Below, one piece after another: positions 11,955 through 23,944 of a stretch of DNA of 64,000 nucleotides. The number at the start of each line of letters is the position of its first letter. Position 1 is the stretch's first letter. Source of the stretch: Epiperipatus broadwayi (lineage: Eukaryota > Onychophora > Udeonychophora > Euonychophora > Peripatidae); NCBI GenBank assembly GCA_028023455.1, contig JAQFVV010006653.1, forward strand, positions 124,001-188,000, given 5' to 3'. The translations under genes were made by a program, and so were the position numbers. Under the pieces are notes generated by a model. It ran no database searches, was not told the origin of the DNA, and was given only the letters and a program-made list of their open reading frames with translations.

Positions 11955-12615
11955 ACATACAGTTAGATACTGTACTATATTAATAAATAATTACCGATTT
12001 GTATATTTTCTAAATTAAAATATACTTAAAATTGCAGTTGATTAAAATTGAGAATTTTTCTCTCTCTTGTAATATATGATTTAAATTTGTATAATTCATT
12101 TGTCAGTTGAAATATCAAGCATAAAATAGAATCAAGCCCTGAATTAAGCACAGTAAATAAGAGTTGGTTTGCATATGGATATGTGCTAATGACATGTACT
12201 TCTTACTTACGGGTGAGTGCACATAAATTCATACATTCAAAATTAAACAGAGCATGTCTGAAGGTTTATTTTCCTTTGACTACTCACAAGTAGATAGTAT
12301 GCTGTATAAATAAATAATTATCAATTCATATATATTCTAGATTAATATTCGCTTTAAAATTGCTGGTGATTAAAAATGAGAAATTTTCGCTCTCCTGTAA
12401 TATATGAATTAAGTTTGTATAATTCGTCAGTTAGAAATATCAGTTATCCAGTAGAATCAAGCCCTGAATTAACCATGATATGTAAGAGTTGACTCATATA
12501 TAGATAATCTCTAAGGACACGTGATTCACTTGTTTTTTTTTTAAATGTCTTACTTATGGGTGAGTTGCATAAATTCATACATTCAAAATTAAACAGTGCA
12601 TGTGTGGTGACTTTC
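11955..12615 (+). repeat. Old ~330-bp tandem duplication
   Basis: Two adjacent units share, in order, 'taataaataatta' or 'taaataaataatta', 'gattaaaa.tgagaa', 'aatcaagccctgaatta', 'cttacttacgggtgagt' or 'cttacttatgggtgagt', and 'cataaattcatacattcaaa'. The offset between matching points is roughly 330 bp. A partial third unit may precede at 11885-11950. Divergence is about 15-20% by eye, so it is not recent. Function unknown. Confidence 0.65.
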
Positions 12616-14640
12616 TTCTGAATACTTACTTAATCTATATATTGTAAATCTAGGAGATAAAATGTTTTTTATATATGTTTAATTAATTTAAATATAAATC
12701 TTTACCATTAAACCTTTCTGAATGCTTCAAAAATCATTCATATAACCTTTCTATTTAACAACATTTTATATTTTAAATGTCTTTGATTTTTTCCCACCAT
12801 TAACAGTTATGCTTCCACTCAGTCTATTGTGGACATTTAAAAATTTCACTTGACAACCAGTTATTTTTAAACTTTAATGCAAGCCTTTTTAATTACCTGA
12901 ATAAATGCCTTGACCAAATCTCAATAAAAGCCATACATTAATGTTCTTGACATTTTACTTGTTTTTTTTCCTGGCAAAAGTCTATATATATATATATATA
13001 GTAGTTCATGAATCTCTAAAACCATACTGAATCTTATCTATGACTGGAAGCAAGATGAAAAGGTTGCTGATTGGTTAGCATTTCCACAATAATAATATAA
13101 TATTCTGCAATAATCCTTACAGTTTTTCTATTTTTTTATAAATTCAAAGAATAAAGTTATTCTTAATATCAGATTATATAATTTTATATGTAATTAACAT
13201 ATTATTATAATATTTCAAATTTTTTCATGGATCTCTTCAGGATTCACTGTCTGTCAATTTTCAAGAAAATAAAAAATAGTTTTACCTCTGTCAAAAGTAT
13301 ATAAATAAATGCAATCATCTAAATTTTCATATTATTCAAATGATGAACAATTTTCTTTCATCTGTTTAAAATATCATCTCACATAAAAGATTTCTACCCA
13401 CTGATTTATTAGGAATATATCTTCTTTCAAATTCATGAGTTACTTCAAATTCTTTTTAAAAAAATTATTTAAGATTTCATGTTGGTTTTTAAATTCTTAT
13501 ATTGTTCGTTGGATTCCATAATTGTTTTATTATTTTGTTAAGCAGACAAAACAATGTTTCTTTTTTATTCAATATATTTATAATATAGCTAATGTCAGAT
13601 AATCAGTTACAATTGTTGCTTTTAGTGAACCCATGAATGAATTTATTCACATCCACAACATTCTATTTAAAATAATTAATTTTATACTTCTATAATATGA
13701 TCTTTTTGAAAATGTAATTTTTTGTATTTGACAGCATTATTGAAACTTAGCATTAGTACAATTTATAAATATCATTTTTTTATCAATATTTTTTAAACTA
13801 TGAACTATTTTTATTATGGCAACCATCTTAATATGGGTCTCTATTAATGTCTGATCAAAAATTTATAGACATGCATTCTCTTGAAAGATTGAATTATTTC
13901 ACATTTGATTTCTAACCACAGATTTATCTATGATGCTTCTATTATGATTGATGATGAATCAGATTTTTAAACTTATTCAGTTTAAACAAAGTTTTTATAA
14001 AAGTCAGTTTATGTGTTAAGCAAAATTAAATTGTAATAGATAATTTTTATAACAGTTATTAATTAGGTCATAGAAACATTACATTATAGTTTATGACATA
14101 TTTATCATTCTGGTTAACATATCACAACTTACCCAGTTTTATTAATAATTTTATATCTGATATTATATATATATACATTTAAAATAAAATGTGTGTAAAT
14201 TAATGTGAAAAATTATTAATTTCATTATTATTATTAATTTATGATAATACTAATCAAACATTATACAATTTTATTTAATTTTCCTTGACTAATATGTTCT
14301 AAAATACCTATTTAAAAAGAGCTAATTTACCTATCTTTGGAATTCAAAATAGAAAAATTCTTATTTGCATATACAGTATATGTTTTCTCAATTCAAATAA
14401 TTATTCATGAAAATATAAAAACATTTCTGCCTTTTTCTACAAAATTTCATCAATAATTATTTTTGTTTGATTTCCATTGAACAGAATTATTGTACTACAA
14501 TAAATAAAAATAAATGAAATTTGCTATTGGACTGTATAAAAATATAAATGCTATATAAAATTTTAGTGTTTAGCATTATTATCAGCTTTCATTTAGGAAT
14601 AAAATTAAGAATGACAAATAGTTTATTTTATAAAATAGAT
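12616..14640. other. AT-rich DNA, no gene seen
   Basis: About 2 kb of AT-rich sequence with TA microsatellites near 12982-13000 and 14163-14175. Short fragments recall LINE sequence (for example the complement of an RT-like block near 12780-13110) but are too decayed to call. Confidence 0.45.
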
Positions 14641-14649
14641 AAATGTGTG

Positions 14650-14740
14650 CGATCAGGGGGATGAGCAATATGGGATGGCATGGAGAGTTGAGGGCCGTGT
14701 GAAAATCTGAGTTTGAATCCCTCATACATTATATATATGT
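14650..14740 (+). repeat. tRNA-like head related to the family B tail
   Basis: The run 'ggatggcatggagagttgag' followed by 'aaatctgagtttgaatccct' parallels the family B end (a 'gatagtgtggagag' block then 'gtctgagttcaaatcccc'). GTTTGAATCCC is a fair Pol III B box. It is followed by TA-rich sequence as in B copies. It is probably an isolated B or SINE end. Confidence 0.5.
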
Positions 14741-15234
14741 AGACTATTAAACAGAGGGCATTACTGGATATTTGTAATTATATAATGGTTTATATATATA
14801 TGCAGGTTTATGCCTGTATAGTGTATTAATATAAAATAGATAAAATAAAAATATTTCTATATGGGTACAAAACGATTGTAATAAAAAAAGTTTTGTATGA
14901 ATGTACATATGTATACCAAAAATAAGTTATATTATACTAAAAAGTGTGATATATTTTTATTCTATGAATCTGCTTAATTAATATAAGCATTTGCCTGTTG
15001 TTAGATTGCTATTAAATGATAATACACTGAGAGCTTCTTACTGAAGAGTCTGTTTATAGGAATTTTTTGACTTTAATATTTAACACCAAATTGAAAGTTT
15101 CCTTCAAATATATTTTGGGCATAAGGTTACATTTTTTAAAAAGTGTTTTCTTTTAATGTTTACTTTTGTATTTAATTATTTAATGAGATGTGTGTATAAT
15201 TATATTGTGAAAGCTATAAAAGATGTCATAGTCG

Positions 15235-15414
15235 GTGCTTTTTTAGTACGTAATCTCCACCATTTTAAATTTCAAAAATGATCAAAAACATAATCTGACA
15301 CATCTAAGCGATAAGTACATTTTTCATGATTTTTTATCACTTAGATGTGTCAGATAATGTTTGTGGTAATTTTTGAAATTCAAAATGGTGGAGATCGCAT
15401 ACTAAAAGAGCACA
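15235..15414. mobile_element. Foldback MITE, ~80-bp arms
   Basis: The arms 15235-15315 and 15334-15414 are inverted complements with few mismatches; both hold 'ctccaccatttt', 'aatttcaaaaat' and 'ctgacacatctaag'. The loop is about 18 nt. A 6-bp 'tcatag' is found on both sides (15226-15231 and 15416-15421), a possible target-site duplication. There is no coding capacity, so it would depend on a DNA transposase. The superfamily is not clear. Confidence 0.75.
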
Positions 15415-15847
15415 TCATAGTAGTCTCTATGATGGATTACATCATTAAAAAAGAATAGCTTATCTGTTTAATATTTAATTAATATATTTAATATAATTTT
15501 GATTTTTTTTATTAAAGAAAGATAATATTATTATAAGAGCCATTGAGGAAAAATTGTGCAAATTTAGAGATGCTTCAAAATTGTAGATATAGTCAAAAGT
15601 TGGCTACATATACTGTTTTTGTTTTTTTAAAAAAAAAAAAAAAACATACTTTTTGAAAGCTTCTCTCTATATGGTCTTTGTATATTTATGATTACATTTT
15701 AGGCTGATTTAAAACTTATACTTTTCGAATTAAAATGAAGTGAATGAAAAAATACTCAATGTTGATGTAAATAATGTTCTAACCTAGCACTGAAAAAACT
15801 TTGATCATTGAGCTTATAATAAGATCTTGAATCTAGTTTTATCACGT

Positions 15848-16085
15848 ACTCTGTTTAACCAATCAAGTGGACTTAATCAGTGAAGAATTTATTAGCTTCA
15901 TGCTCCCAAATCAAAATGCTTTAGATTTGCCTATATAATTAAGAAAAATAGGTTAGAGATAAGAGGGTTCCTCTTATCTTTATAAAGTCAAATCTCACAT
16001 TATGATTTGTAGAGGTCTCTCTTGCTAAAATTAAGCACTCAAGGTGCATGTACTAAGGTTTTAACCTTATATAAGTATCTGTCAA
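15848..16085 (+). repeat. Family E copy
   Basis: Matches the E body: 'gtggacttaatcagtgaag', 'attagcttcatgctcc', 'tttgcctatataatta', 'aataggttagagataag', and an end 'aaggttttaaccttatataa'. The TATA-like CTATATAATTA is at the same relative place as in other copies. The upstream direct repeat was not found here. Confidence 0.65.
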
Positions 16086-16179
16086 ATAATGTAAATTATT
16101 GTACATGTATAAAATGTGACAACCAGAGTAGAAAAAATTCAAAAAATATTAACCACTAATACTATTTTGCCAAGTGCTT

Positions 16180-16500
16180 TCAGTACTGTATACCAGAATT
16201 ATTGTGACATATTGATACTGAATGGTTAATATACCAGTACATGTTTAGTGGAGCACTAGTGTTATGCTGATTGACAACATTATTAGATTTAGCAATAAGC
16301 CAAGCCTCTTTCAACTTCCTTTTTCTATTGTTTAATTCTTTACACACAATATCTTGAGGATAAAATTCATGCCCATAAATAATAGCATGATTTGAAACAA
16401 CATAATTAACATATGAATCAATTTTAGATTTTTTATATTGATAAACATGCTGTTGCAATCATGTTAATACATTATTCTTCATTTCACTGTAAACAAATAG
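16180..16500 (-). pseudogene. Penelope-like element, GIY-YIG endonuclease C-terminal fragment
   Basis: The 92-codon frame 16180-16458 encodes VVSNHAIIYGHEF...VCKELNNRKRKLKEAWLI..SNNVVNQ. This is the pattern after the GIY-YIG core in Penelope-like endonucleases (H-x-GHxx...RKxxEAxxI...NxxN). The GIY-YIG motif itself and the RT are missing. Without them it cannot act. It is more diverged than the copies at 33.3 kb and 38.1 kb and is probably an independent insertion. Confidence 0.65.
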
Positions 16501-16566
16501 TGTTACAACCCATTTATCTGCAGGCAATTGAATAAACCACTTCATACCTATTCATTTCTTATAAGT

Positions 16567-16671
16567 TTTTTTTTCATATGTCATAGCATCGGCCGAGACG
16601 CGAACCCACAACCGTCTGCAACCAACTACTTGCTTGCATGGCGGCTACGATACCTCTCGGCTAACAACGCA
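16567..16671 (-). mobile_element. Family D tRNA-derived SINE
   Basis: Reverse complement of the D consensus: 'catatgtcatagcatcgg', 'gacgcgaacccacaaccg' (B box on the minus strand: GGGTTCGCGTC), 'aactacttgcttgcatgg', 'ctctcggctaacaacg'. A T-run precedes it, as expected for an A tail on the minus strand. It is close to the copy at 21963 and is one of the better preserved. Confidence 0.85.
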
Positions 16672-16995
16672 AATAGATGTATGGCACAATAAGTAAATAT
16701 CCCATAGAAATCTGTTTTTTTATATACTGGAAGGAATGGATATTATATTTTAAAAATAGATCTAATGTTCAATATTTATAAACAATTGCTAATTATTATA
16801 AATTCTAATAACTGAAATAAAAGTTATTCTTTTGGACTTTTATGTACATGATGTTTTGAGAAGTACAAATCTCTCAAAAGATATAAAAAAAACTATAGAT
16901 ATGGGAAAGCCCACTTTTGGTTTCTGGTAAAAAAATATCCTAATTGGTTTTGAATGGCTATCAATTAAAATTAAACTAGCAATCTCTGTAATCAA

Positions 16996-17104
16996 GCATT
17001 GTTAGCTGAAAGGTCAGTGCAGCTGACTTGCAAGCAAGCATTTTGTTGCAGACTGGTTGCGGATTCGCCTCCTGGCCGATGCTATGACATATGGAGAAAA
17101 AAAA
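16996..17104 (+). mobile_element. Family D tRNA-derived SINE
   Basis: 'gcattgttagctgaaaggtc', 'gacttgcaagcaagc', 'gcggattcgcctcctgg', 'gatgctatgacatatgg' and an A-rich tail. Only about 330 bp separate it from the oppositely oriented copy at 16567. Confidence 0.85.
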
Positions 17105-17650
17105 TCTCTGTTTGGCAAATCATTATATGTGGAATTTTATAAGCAATATAGGAATTAAAAAATATAAATTTGTTGACTGCCTAAAAAGATTTATTGATAA
17201 ATTAAAACTATAAATTTTTGCTCATTTTAAATCTTTTTTGTTGATACATTGAAAATAAAATATAGACTGATGAAACAATATATTAATAATAATATTAAAT
17301 TAGTGGTTGACACAATTTTTATGATAATTATATTTTTAATGAGTGTAAAAAGTATTTTGATCATCTTTGATTAAAAATACAAAAATTCATGTTTAATTTT
17401 AATGATATATTCGTCTTACTAACTCATTTATAATGGACAAAAATATCCAGCTTGATGAAATTAAAAGTTATTTGTAATCTAAATAATATAAAGACTACAA
17501 AGCCTAATGGAACATTAAGAAATTTTTTGAAGTATGGTAGCTGCAGAAAGAATGTTTACTTTAAATAAAAAGAGACACTTTGATTCCTCTTTGAAGCCTT
17601 AAGAAAACTGAATAGGCCAAATTTCTAATATTCTCTGCATACTTTCTTGT
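17105..17650. other. AT-rich DNA, no gene seen
   Basis: No feature recognised, although the right end merges without a clear border into the decayed RTE copy that follows. Confidence 0.45.
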
Positions 17651-19417
17651 CAGTGCAGATGTTATTACTATGTAATTATTTATATATTAAAAAACATGGA
17701 TGAGATACTCACCAACCCATATTAGCCAGCATATTATAACACTTATTTCCAGAAGACTGTAAAATTTCCAGACAAGGCATCGATTACCTGACAAAGGTGG
17801 AGGTGCTAAAAATTTCCTGATTGTAGATCTACCCTGGCTTTCTATGATGATTTTTTATTTAGATACCTACAACTATACATCACTTTTAAGTGAAGGAATA
17901 TTGCATGATTTTTAAGATTTATCTAATATTAGAAGAGATTAATTGATTTTAAAAATGGGCATCTGCTTTGCTACAAAGGCACAAAGATTGAATGCATGGG
18001 ACTTATTATAAATAAAAAGTGAAAGAACAACATTATGGTAATTGATGGTATTACAGACAGAATAAAAAAGTTAGTTATTGAACTTAATGATAGATACTTA
18101 ATACATATAATTGTGGTTTAGGCTTTAACAAGTTCTCATGAAGAAGTAGAGGATTTTTATATGGATGTACAAAATACTTTTGATCAGACCAAACAACATT
18201 TTTAAATTGTCACAAGAGACTTTAGTATTAGAATTTAGAAAGGATTGAAAGAAAAAAATACTGTTGAAAAATTTGGTTGTGGGGTTAGAAAGGAAAGAGG
18301 GCACAGATTTGTGAAATTTGCATGGGAAAAAACTGTATGGATAATTTTTTTCTTTGAGAAAAATGCTAAATAGATGTGGAGGCACCTAAAACAAGGTACA
18401 ACAGAATTAGACTATATTTTGATTAATAGAAAATATGTATTTTGAGATTAAAATGTTCTTAAAAATTTAATGCAAAAAATATTCATTGATTAGTGAGATA
18501 TAACTTTCATGTTAATGCATAACTAGAGAAACGAAACTATTAGGAAAGCCATTATTAACAGTTGATCTTCCTAATCTGGAAAAACATTCCAATGAATTTA
18601 AATTAGAATTTGCAAATCATTTAAAAATAATATCAGACTTAGAAAGGTAGTAAAGCAATAAGAAGCATTAAATACTGTAATAAAGTTAGTTGGTACAAAA
18701 CAGCAGCAATTTACCATTAAATTGTTTACTGAAATAAGAAAATGTATAAAGAAAAGAAGGAATATGAAAATTTATGAAAATAATTCATTAAAAAGAATTG
18801 AATAGCTAATAATAATATAAAATATAATTGTGAATTGTCAAGGAAAGCTATAAAAAAAATAAAAATCTCAAAAGATTAAAACGACATCTTGGTATTGGAA
18901 GGAAAATTATTTCTGCAACAAGAAGTAAAAGATAGAACTATTACTAAAAAGAGAGATTACACCATGAAACATGTTGAAGGGTTCTATAAAGAATTATATA
19001 ATAATAAAGAAAAAACCAAATATTTTTTCTAGTTATTACATCTTCTGAATGGTCCAACATTTTAAATAAATGAGACCAATTAAACTTAAGAAAAAGGGAA
19101 ATGCTTTAGAAATAATGGAATTATTTTTGATATCTTATAAGAAACAGATAAAGAAATAGAAAAATTATTGGTAAAGTTATATATGAGATGTCTAAATAAG
19201 AAATATGCATCAGATGACTAAAGGAATATAGTAATAATATTATATTTAGGAAAATTGATAAAGGAGATATTAGAAATTATAGACCTAGCAGTTCTAAACA
19301 AAATATTTATCAAGATAATTATAACTTGTCTACAGTAAATTTTGATTCTTACCAATCAAAAAAAAAAAACAAGCTAAATTTAAAAGTGGTTTTAGCACAG
19401 ACAAACATATCCAACTA

Positions 19418-19475
19418 AACATCATATGATCATCATTCTTTATGCTTGCTCAAGCTGTATGGAGAGTTTTGCATA
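19418..19475 (-). repeat. Family A scrap inside RTE
   Basis: 'catcatatgatcatcattc', 'tttatgcttgctcaagc' and 'tgtatggagagttttgcat' are the two ends of family A joined with the middle missing. It lies within the decayed RTE reading frame and so inserted into it. Confidence 0.6.
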
Positions 19476-19649
19476 TCCAAGTATTGAGAGAAGTTATAGA
19501 AAAGTTCACTAAATATGAATTGCCATTATGTTTTGGATTTATAAATTATTAAAAGACATTTGATTCTATAAGCATTTTTATAATGATTAAAGTATTGGAT
19601 CATCAAGGTATAGACTCTGTCATATTCTGAAGAATATTTATAAAAATGC

Positions 19650-19745
19650 AATAATATTTATTAAGGCTGTAACCTCAAGAACATGTGTATAAAAATGTGA
19701 TAGTAGGGACCTCTACAGGTCTTAAACCACAAGCTTACTCTAGCA
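19650..19745 (-). repeat. Family E fragment inside RTE
   Basis: 'atttattaaggctgtaacct', 'gatagtagggacctctacag' and 'aaccacaagcttactct' match the terminal part of 55160-55260. It interrupts the RTE between the motif A region and motif B. Confidence 0.7.
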
Positions 19746-20274
19746 ATAATTAAATTACATAATGATACTAAAAAGATTAACATTGAGAAGGGTGTATGAA
19801 GATGACTATATTTTCAAAATGTTTAAGCAATATCATAAAAAGTATTTTGTAGATTATAATGAAAGGATAAGGAAGTAAAAGCAAAAGATTATTTAAGTCA
19901 TTTAGATTTTGCAGTGAGGTAGTTATTTTATAAATAGAACTTCAGTAAAGGTTGCAAGTGGTATCATCACCTGAAAATAAAAAAGTATAACTAAATTGGA
20001 AATGAATTGCATAGGTGAGAAAACAACCAGATGTTATTAAGATCATTGAAAGAATTAAGAGATTAAAATGGAGATGTGCTGAATATGTTTCTAGAAGATA
20101 TGATAATAGAAAGGTGGTAGAAATAAACCACATGTGATGGGTGGATAAAATAAGGAAGTATGTTGGTGTGCTGTGAAAAATGAAAGCTAGGTATCTGAGT
20201 AACTGAATTAAGCATGGAGGGACCTTTGTCCTACAATGGATGGTTAATGGTTGGAAACAATGGTAGTAATATAT

Positions 20275-21412
20275 TAGCTTTAAAACTTGAATTTGTTTTT
20301 TTAGTAATATATGATCCGACCATGTTGTAGCATATAATCTTAAAGGTGTATCTATTGTTCCAATTTATAAAATAAACAGAATAAATGCACTTTATTAATC
20401 ATTATTATTATCCATTACAAAAAGAAATTTTATTGACTAGGCTACTTCAAGTAATATATGAGGGTTTATCAAGTGTTTTCCAAAAATGTAGAAGTAAGAT
20501 AGATGTGTTGTTGTTTTTTGCTTGTAGGATATATATAAAAATATCAAGAACAAAGTTGTGGTTATAAATTGCTTTTATCGATTTAGATAATGGTATTTGA
20601 AAATAGCTGTCTGTTCACAGAAGTATTCATATTATACTGATATTACATGATGGAGTGAGAAGAATTACTGGCAATAAAAATACAAATTCTGTGAAATACA
20701 AAATGGTGGTAATTTGTTCAATGGTATAATTTTTAAGGTAAACTGATAAAAAGGAGAGTTCCATTTTCTTGGTTTTTAGATCTACATCATTCTGATTATT
20801 GTGATATTCTTAAAATTCAACACTATGTCCTCACTATTTTGAACGCAGTCTATAAATGCTTTATTTTAGAAATTAATAAACTCAGACGTATTATCAACCA
20901 GTGATGAAAAAATCTTTAGTAATATTTTTTTCTATTGTTAGCATCTTGAAATTATGGATCAAATATTCTGGCAACTTTTTGTAAAAAAAAGTTTGCTTGA
21001 ATGCTAAGATGTAAGATATCTATTCTTGTTTACTTAGCAAGTTAAAATGCAGGATGTAGCCTGTGATCTAAATTGATATCAGTTTGTTTACACATTTAAG
21101 AATAGTAGTTGACATATCGTTGATATAAATAAAACCAGATTCAGCTGAATGAGATTGGTTCAGTCAACATATCTCCTGGGCACATTTATTTTTTTGTAAT
21201 GTCTATGGCTACTTGTTTGTAAAAAAAAAAAAAAGGTGAGTTGGTTTAGACTGTAATTAAGAACTTGAAGTATAGTTATGATATTTTTTTATTTCACTAT
21301 TGTAACTGTTTGTTCTAGCTTTGTATATATATTGTACTGAATATGCTGCTATTTTTATTGCATATACAATACTGACTAATCATGTTAATACAGCTTTTTT
21401 TTAGTTTTATTA
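20275..21412. other. AT-rich DNA, no gene seen
   Basis: No shared repeat or coding motif noticed; a 60-codon frame at 20385-20567 has no recognisable features. Confidence 0.5.
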
Positions 21413-21692
21413 ATATAAATATAAGGGATTTGAACTCAGACTTTCAAGCACCTATCAACTATTCACACTATCTCATACAACCGATACACATGACCACACA
21501 CATGTAGAAAAGATAAATAATCACCAATATCTGTATTTCATGCTAAACAGCACTCATCAGTTGATACAGATTATCATCTCCCACATATATATATAATCAG
21601 TGCTCAGTTTATATTAAGATAGCAAATCCTTACACTTTAATGGACAGGCTTCAATCTACTCCAACTTTTCAGCCATCCATATCATTGAAAAT
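21413..21692 (-). repeat. Family B repeat, truncated
   Basis: Runs from 'aagggatttgaactcagac' through 'cacatgaccacac', the hammerhead block, 'ttaagatagcaaatcctta' and 'caggcttcaatctactcc' to 'catccatatcattgaaaatc'. The distal third seen at 5335-5765 is missing. Confidence 0.8.
21512..21578 (-). ncRNA. Hammerhead ribozyme-like motif in family B, core intact
   Basis: Minus strand: CUGAUGA (21554-21560), stem II GUGCU/AGCAU with a 4-nt loop, GAAA (21536-21539), stem III AUA/UAU with a 2-nt loop CG-type position here 'CA', A at the cleavage position, and stem I AUCAA/UUGGU extended by outer pairs GAUAAU against AUUAUUUAUC. All invariant bases are kept, with a G-U closing stem II. This is the best B copy. 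Confidence 0.72.
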
Positions 21693-21962
21693 CTTTTAGT
21701 TTTATTAGTTATTTTTTGCACTGCTTTTTTAAAATTGCTTGAACAATAATTAAAAAATAAATAAATTTAAGTTTATTCACACTTACTTTTATATAACGGT
21801 GGCTAAATGCATATAAATAAATTTATAGAAAGCCATTAGTATTATAATTTTTAATTTAATAATTATTATTTTAAAATTAAATGCTTTTTGTCTTTTCAGT
21901 TTAAATAATACTGGTATTTTAGTTAAAAATATTAATGAACTTAATGGCGAATCGATCTGTCA

Positions 21963-22064
21963 AGCGTTGTTAGCCGAGAGGTCATAGCAGCCACCTTGCA
22001 AGCAAGTAGTTGGTTGCAGACGGTTATGGGTTCGCGTCCCGGCCGATGCTATGACATATGAAAA
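21963..22064 (+). mobile_element. Family D tRNA-derived SINE
   Basis: 'gcgttgttagccgagaggtc' (A-box-like TAGCCGAGAGG), 'ccttgcaagcaagtagttgg', 'atgggttcgcgtcccgg' (near-perfect B box GGTTCGCGTCC) and the tail 'gatgctatgacatatg'. The extra segment between the anticodon-like and T-like arms resembles a class II (long variable arm) tRNA. Flanks are AT-rich and no target-site duplication was clear. Confidence 0.85.
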
Positions 22065-22540
22065 CTTAGGGCAAATCAAATCAAGTCTATTCAGAATCCC
22101 AAATTTGTTTCCAAATTTTGAATTACAAGCTATCGATCAATAAATTAAAATTATTTTTTTATTAATTTTGTTACGATTGAAGCTATCTAAAAAAAAAAAA
22201 AGTTTTAATTAATATATACATATAGTTTTCTCATTTCCACATGAGTTCCAAACAAGATATTGTTTCATTTCAAACGTTAAACAGCACGATATCCTGCAAA
22301 AATTTTGAATAATGCAATATAATTAAATATACAAACTGTTGTAAAATAACTTCTGACTAAGTGAAATTATTAAAACAAAAATTTCACGGGATGAATAATT
22401 TATAGACTTAAAGAAAAGTTAATTAAAAATAAACGTAAAAAAAAAACTAATTATTATTATGTATATGTAAATTATAGTAATATCTGTGAGAAATAATATA
22501 TGATGTAATTTATCGATTATCATTATTTTCAGGTATCTAT
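22065..22540. other. AT-rich DNA, no gene seen
   Basis: Homopolymer-rich spacer with nothing recognised. Confidence 0.5.
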
Positions 22541-22544
22541 TGAT

Positions 22545-22860
22545 TCATTATGGCAAAGCTTATCTCATACATACGTCTCATATGTGGTGTCTTTCTAAAT
22601 TTTTCAATATGTTTGGGTATAGTTTAAGATGCCAATTGTTTATCTCTTACTATTTCATTTAGCAACATCCATTTTAGCTCCATTTCACCTTATTAATTCT
22701 TTTAATATTAGTGATTCTTTTTTTTTATTTTTTTGAATCATATATTTTTTTTAGGTATCTTTTAGTTAATTTTAGCATATATCTTTCCATATTTTGTAAT
22801 GCAAATTGCAGGTTGTTTCTATTAAATGCGCAAACCTCTTATTCATTATAATATATATAT
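22545..22860 (-). pseudogene. RTE-like LINE 3' end fragment
   Basis: Blocks such as 'tctcatatgtggtgtctttct' in shortened form, 'agatgccaattgtttatc', 'agcaacatccattttagctcc' and 'attgcaggttgtttctatta' parallel 29870-30150 and 23250-23480, the 3' end of minus-strand RTE copies. It is a separate truncated insertion ending in a TA microsatellite near 22846-22860. Confidence 0.6.
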
Positions 22861-23588
22861 ATTGAAGTATATAGATATATTTTTATTATTATTACTATTA
22901 CAACTGAAATCACTTCACAGAAGTTTAATTTTAAATTCATTTATTATGTTAACATTTATATAAATATTTTATTTAAAGTTATTCATAACTTCTAATTTCT
23001 AAACAAATTAATTTTAGCCAGAACATTTATTAAAGAATTGATGCAGCTTTTATAAGTATTCTTTTAACCAATTACCACGTTGACTAAATATTATACCAAG
23101 TGATATATCATTTTTATTATCAGTTTCAATCATTCTCGATCCACTGCAGGATGAGAGTCTCTTAATCCGGTTTCTGTTATTCCTAACCTCTTTTCTCCAA
23201 AACACATCAATTAACTTTCTTGTTTCATCTATCTATATCACATGGGTCTCATTTAATGTCATTTACAATCTCTTGGGATCCAATTTAAGATTCAAATGAC
23301 CATCTATTATTAGTTCTTCTAGCAATATTTTGAAACCAGCTCCATTTTAGCCTTCTAATTTAATGAACCTGCTTCATTTCTCACTCATCTATTTCATTTT
23401 CAATCTCTTCTTGTTATTTATATCATAATTACACTATATTTCATTCAGATCCATAGGAAATAACTGGTGAAACACATTTATTAAAATGAAGCAAAACAAA
23501 ACTCCATATAGTAGTGCCACCTGTGCTAAACAGAGTAATCAATGGATGCCAGAAGGCTTGTGCATAAAATCCCTATCTAATGCCTACT

Positions 23589-23653
23589 CATCCAATATCC
23601 CCAGACTAGTTTCTGGCTTGTGGCCTTCGTCAGTGAGGAGCTTTGGATCTGAG
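23589..23653 (-). ncRNA. Hammerhead ribozyme-like motif in family A, core intact
   Basis: Minus strand: CUGACGA (23627-23633), stem II GGC/GCC with loop CACAA and an A.A pair at its base, GAAA, stem III AC/GU with loop UA, C at position 17 giving the canonical GUC, then stem I UCCUCA/UGGGGA and, beyond an internal loop, AUCCAA/UUGGAU. All invariant bases are present except that the usual 10.1-11.1 G-C pair is A.A in this family. Confidence 0.75.
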
Positions 23654-23944
23654 AGCACTGCATCTAGATCTTAGGATCTAATGCAACCCTCTAGAAATCA
23701 CCTTTTATCTCTACTCAACTACAAAACTATGAGCATGAAATTGAAAACACAAAAAATATTTTCAATCTAAGCTCAATAGCTTATATAGTCATATGGGTCT
23801 GAACTCAGTTCAGCACCCATACATTTTGGTGTCTTTGGCTCTTTAACAACCACAGCCACCACTAACCTATTAGGCAGGATTGGTGTAGAGATAAAAGGTG
23901 GTTGCTAGAGGGTTGCATTAAATCTTAAGATCTAGATGCAGTGC

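Larger units (their letters stand above)
17700..20270 (+). pseudogene. Decayed RTE-like LINE (endonuclease plus RT)
   Basis: Frame-jumping translation shows, in order: an AP-endonuclease end (SSHEEVEDFYxDVQ near 18135, VTRDFSIRI near 18213 resembling GDFNARIG, KFGCGVRKERGHRFVKFA near 18270-18330, ELDYILINRKY near 18400); the RT entry ([14 protein letters not shown] near 19295-19340); motif A region (FINY*K.FDSISIF near 19535-19580); LDHQGID near 19597; and the W-rich tail near 20030-20150. An E fragment at 19650-19745 and an A scrap at 19418-19475 interrupt it. Stops throughout make it inactive. It is collinear with the minus-strand copies at 23.1-26.9 and 29.8-32.1 kb. Confidence 0.75.

Noticed and set aside
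23486-23674. Open frames within family A (similar 60-codon frames at 23486 and 42712)
   Set aside because: These frames arise from the conserved repeat sequence; they are not kept open in most copies and have no protein-like motif.
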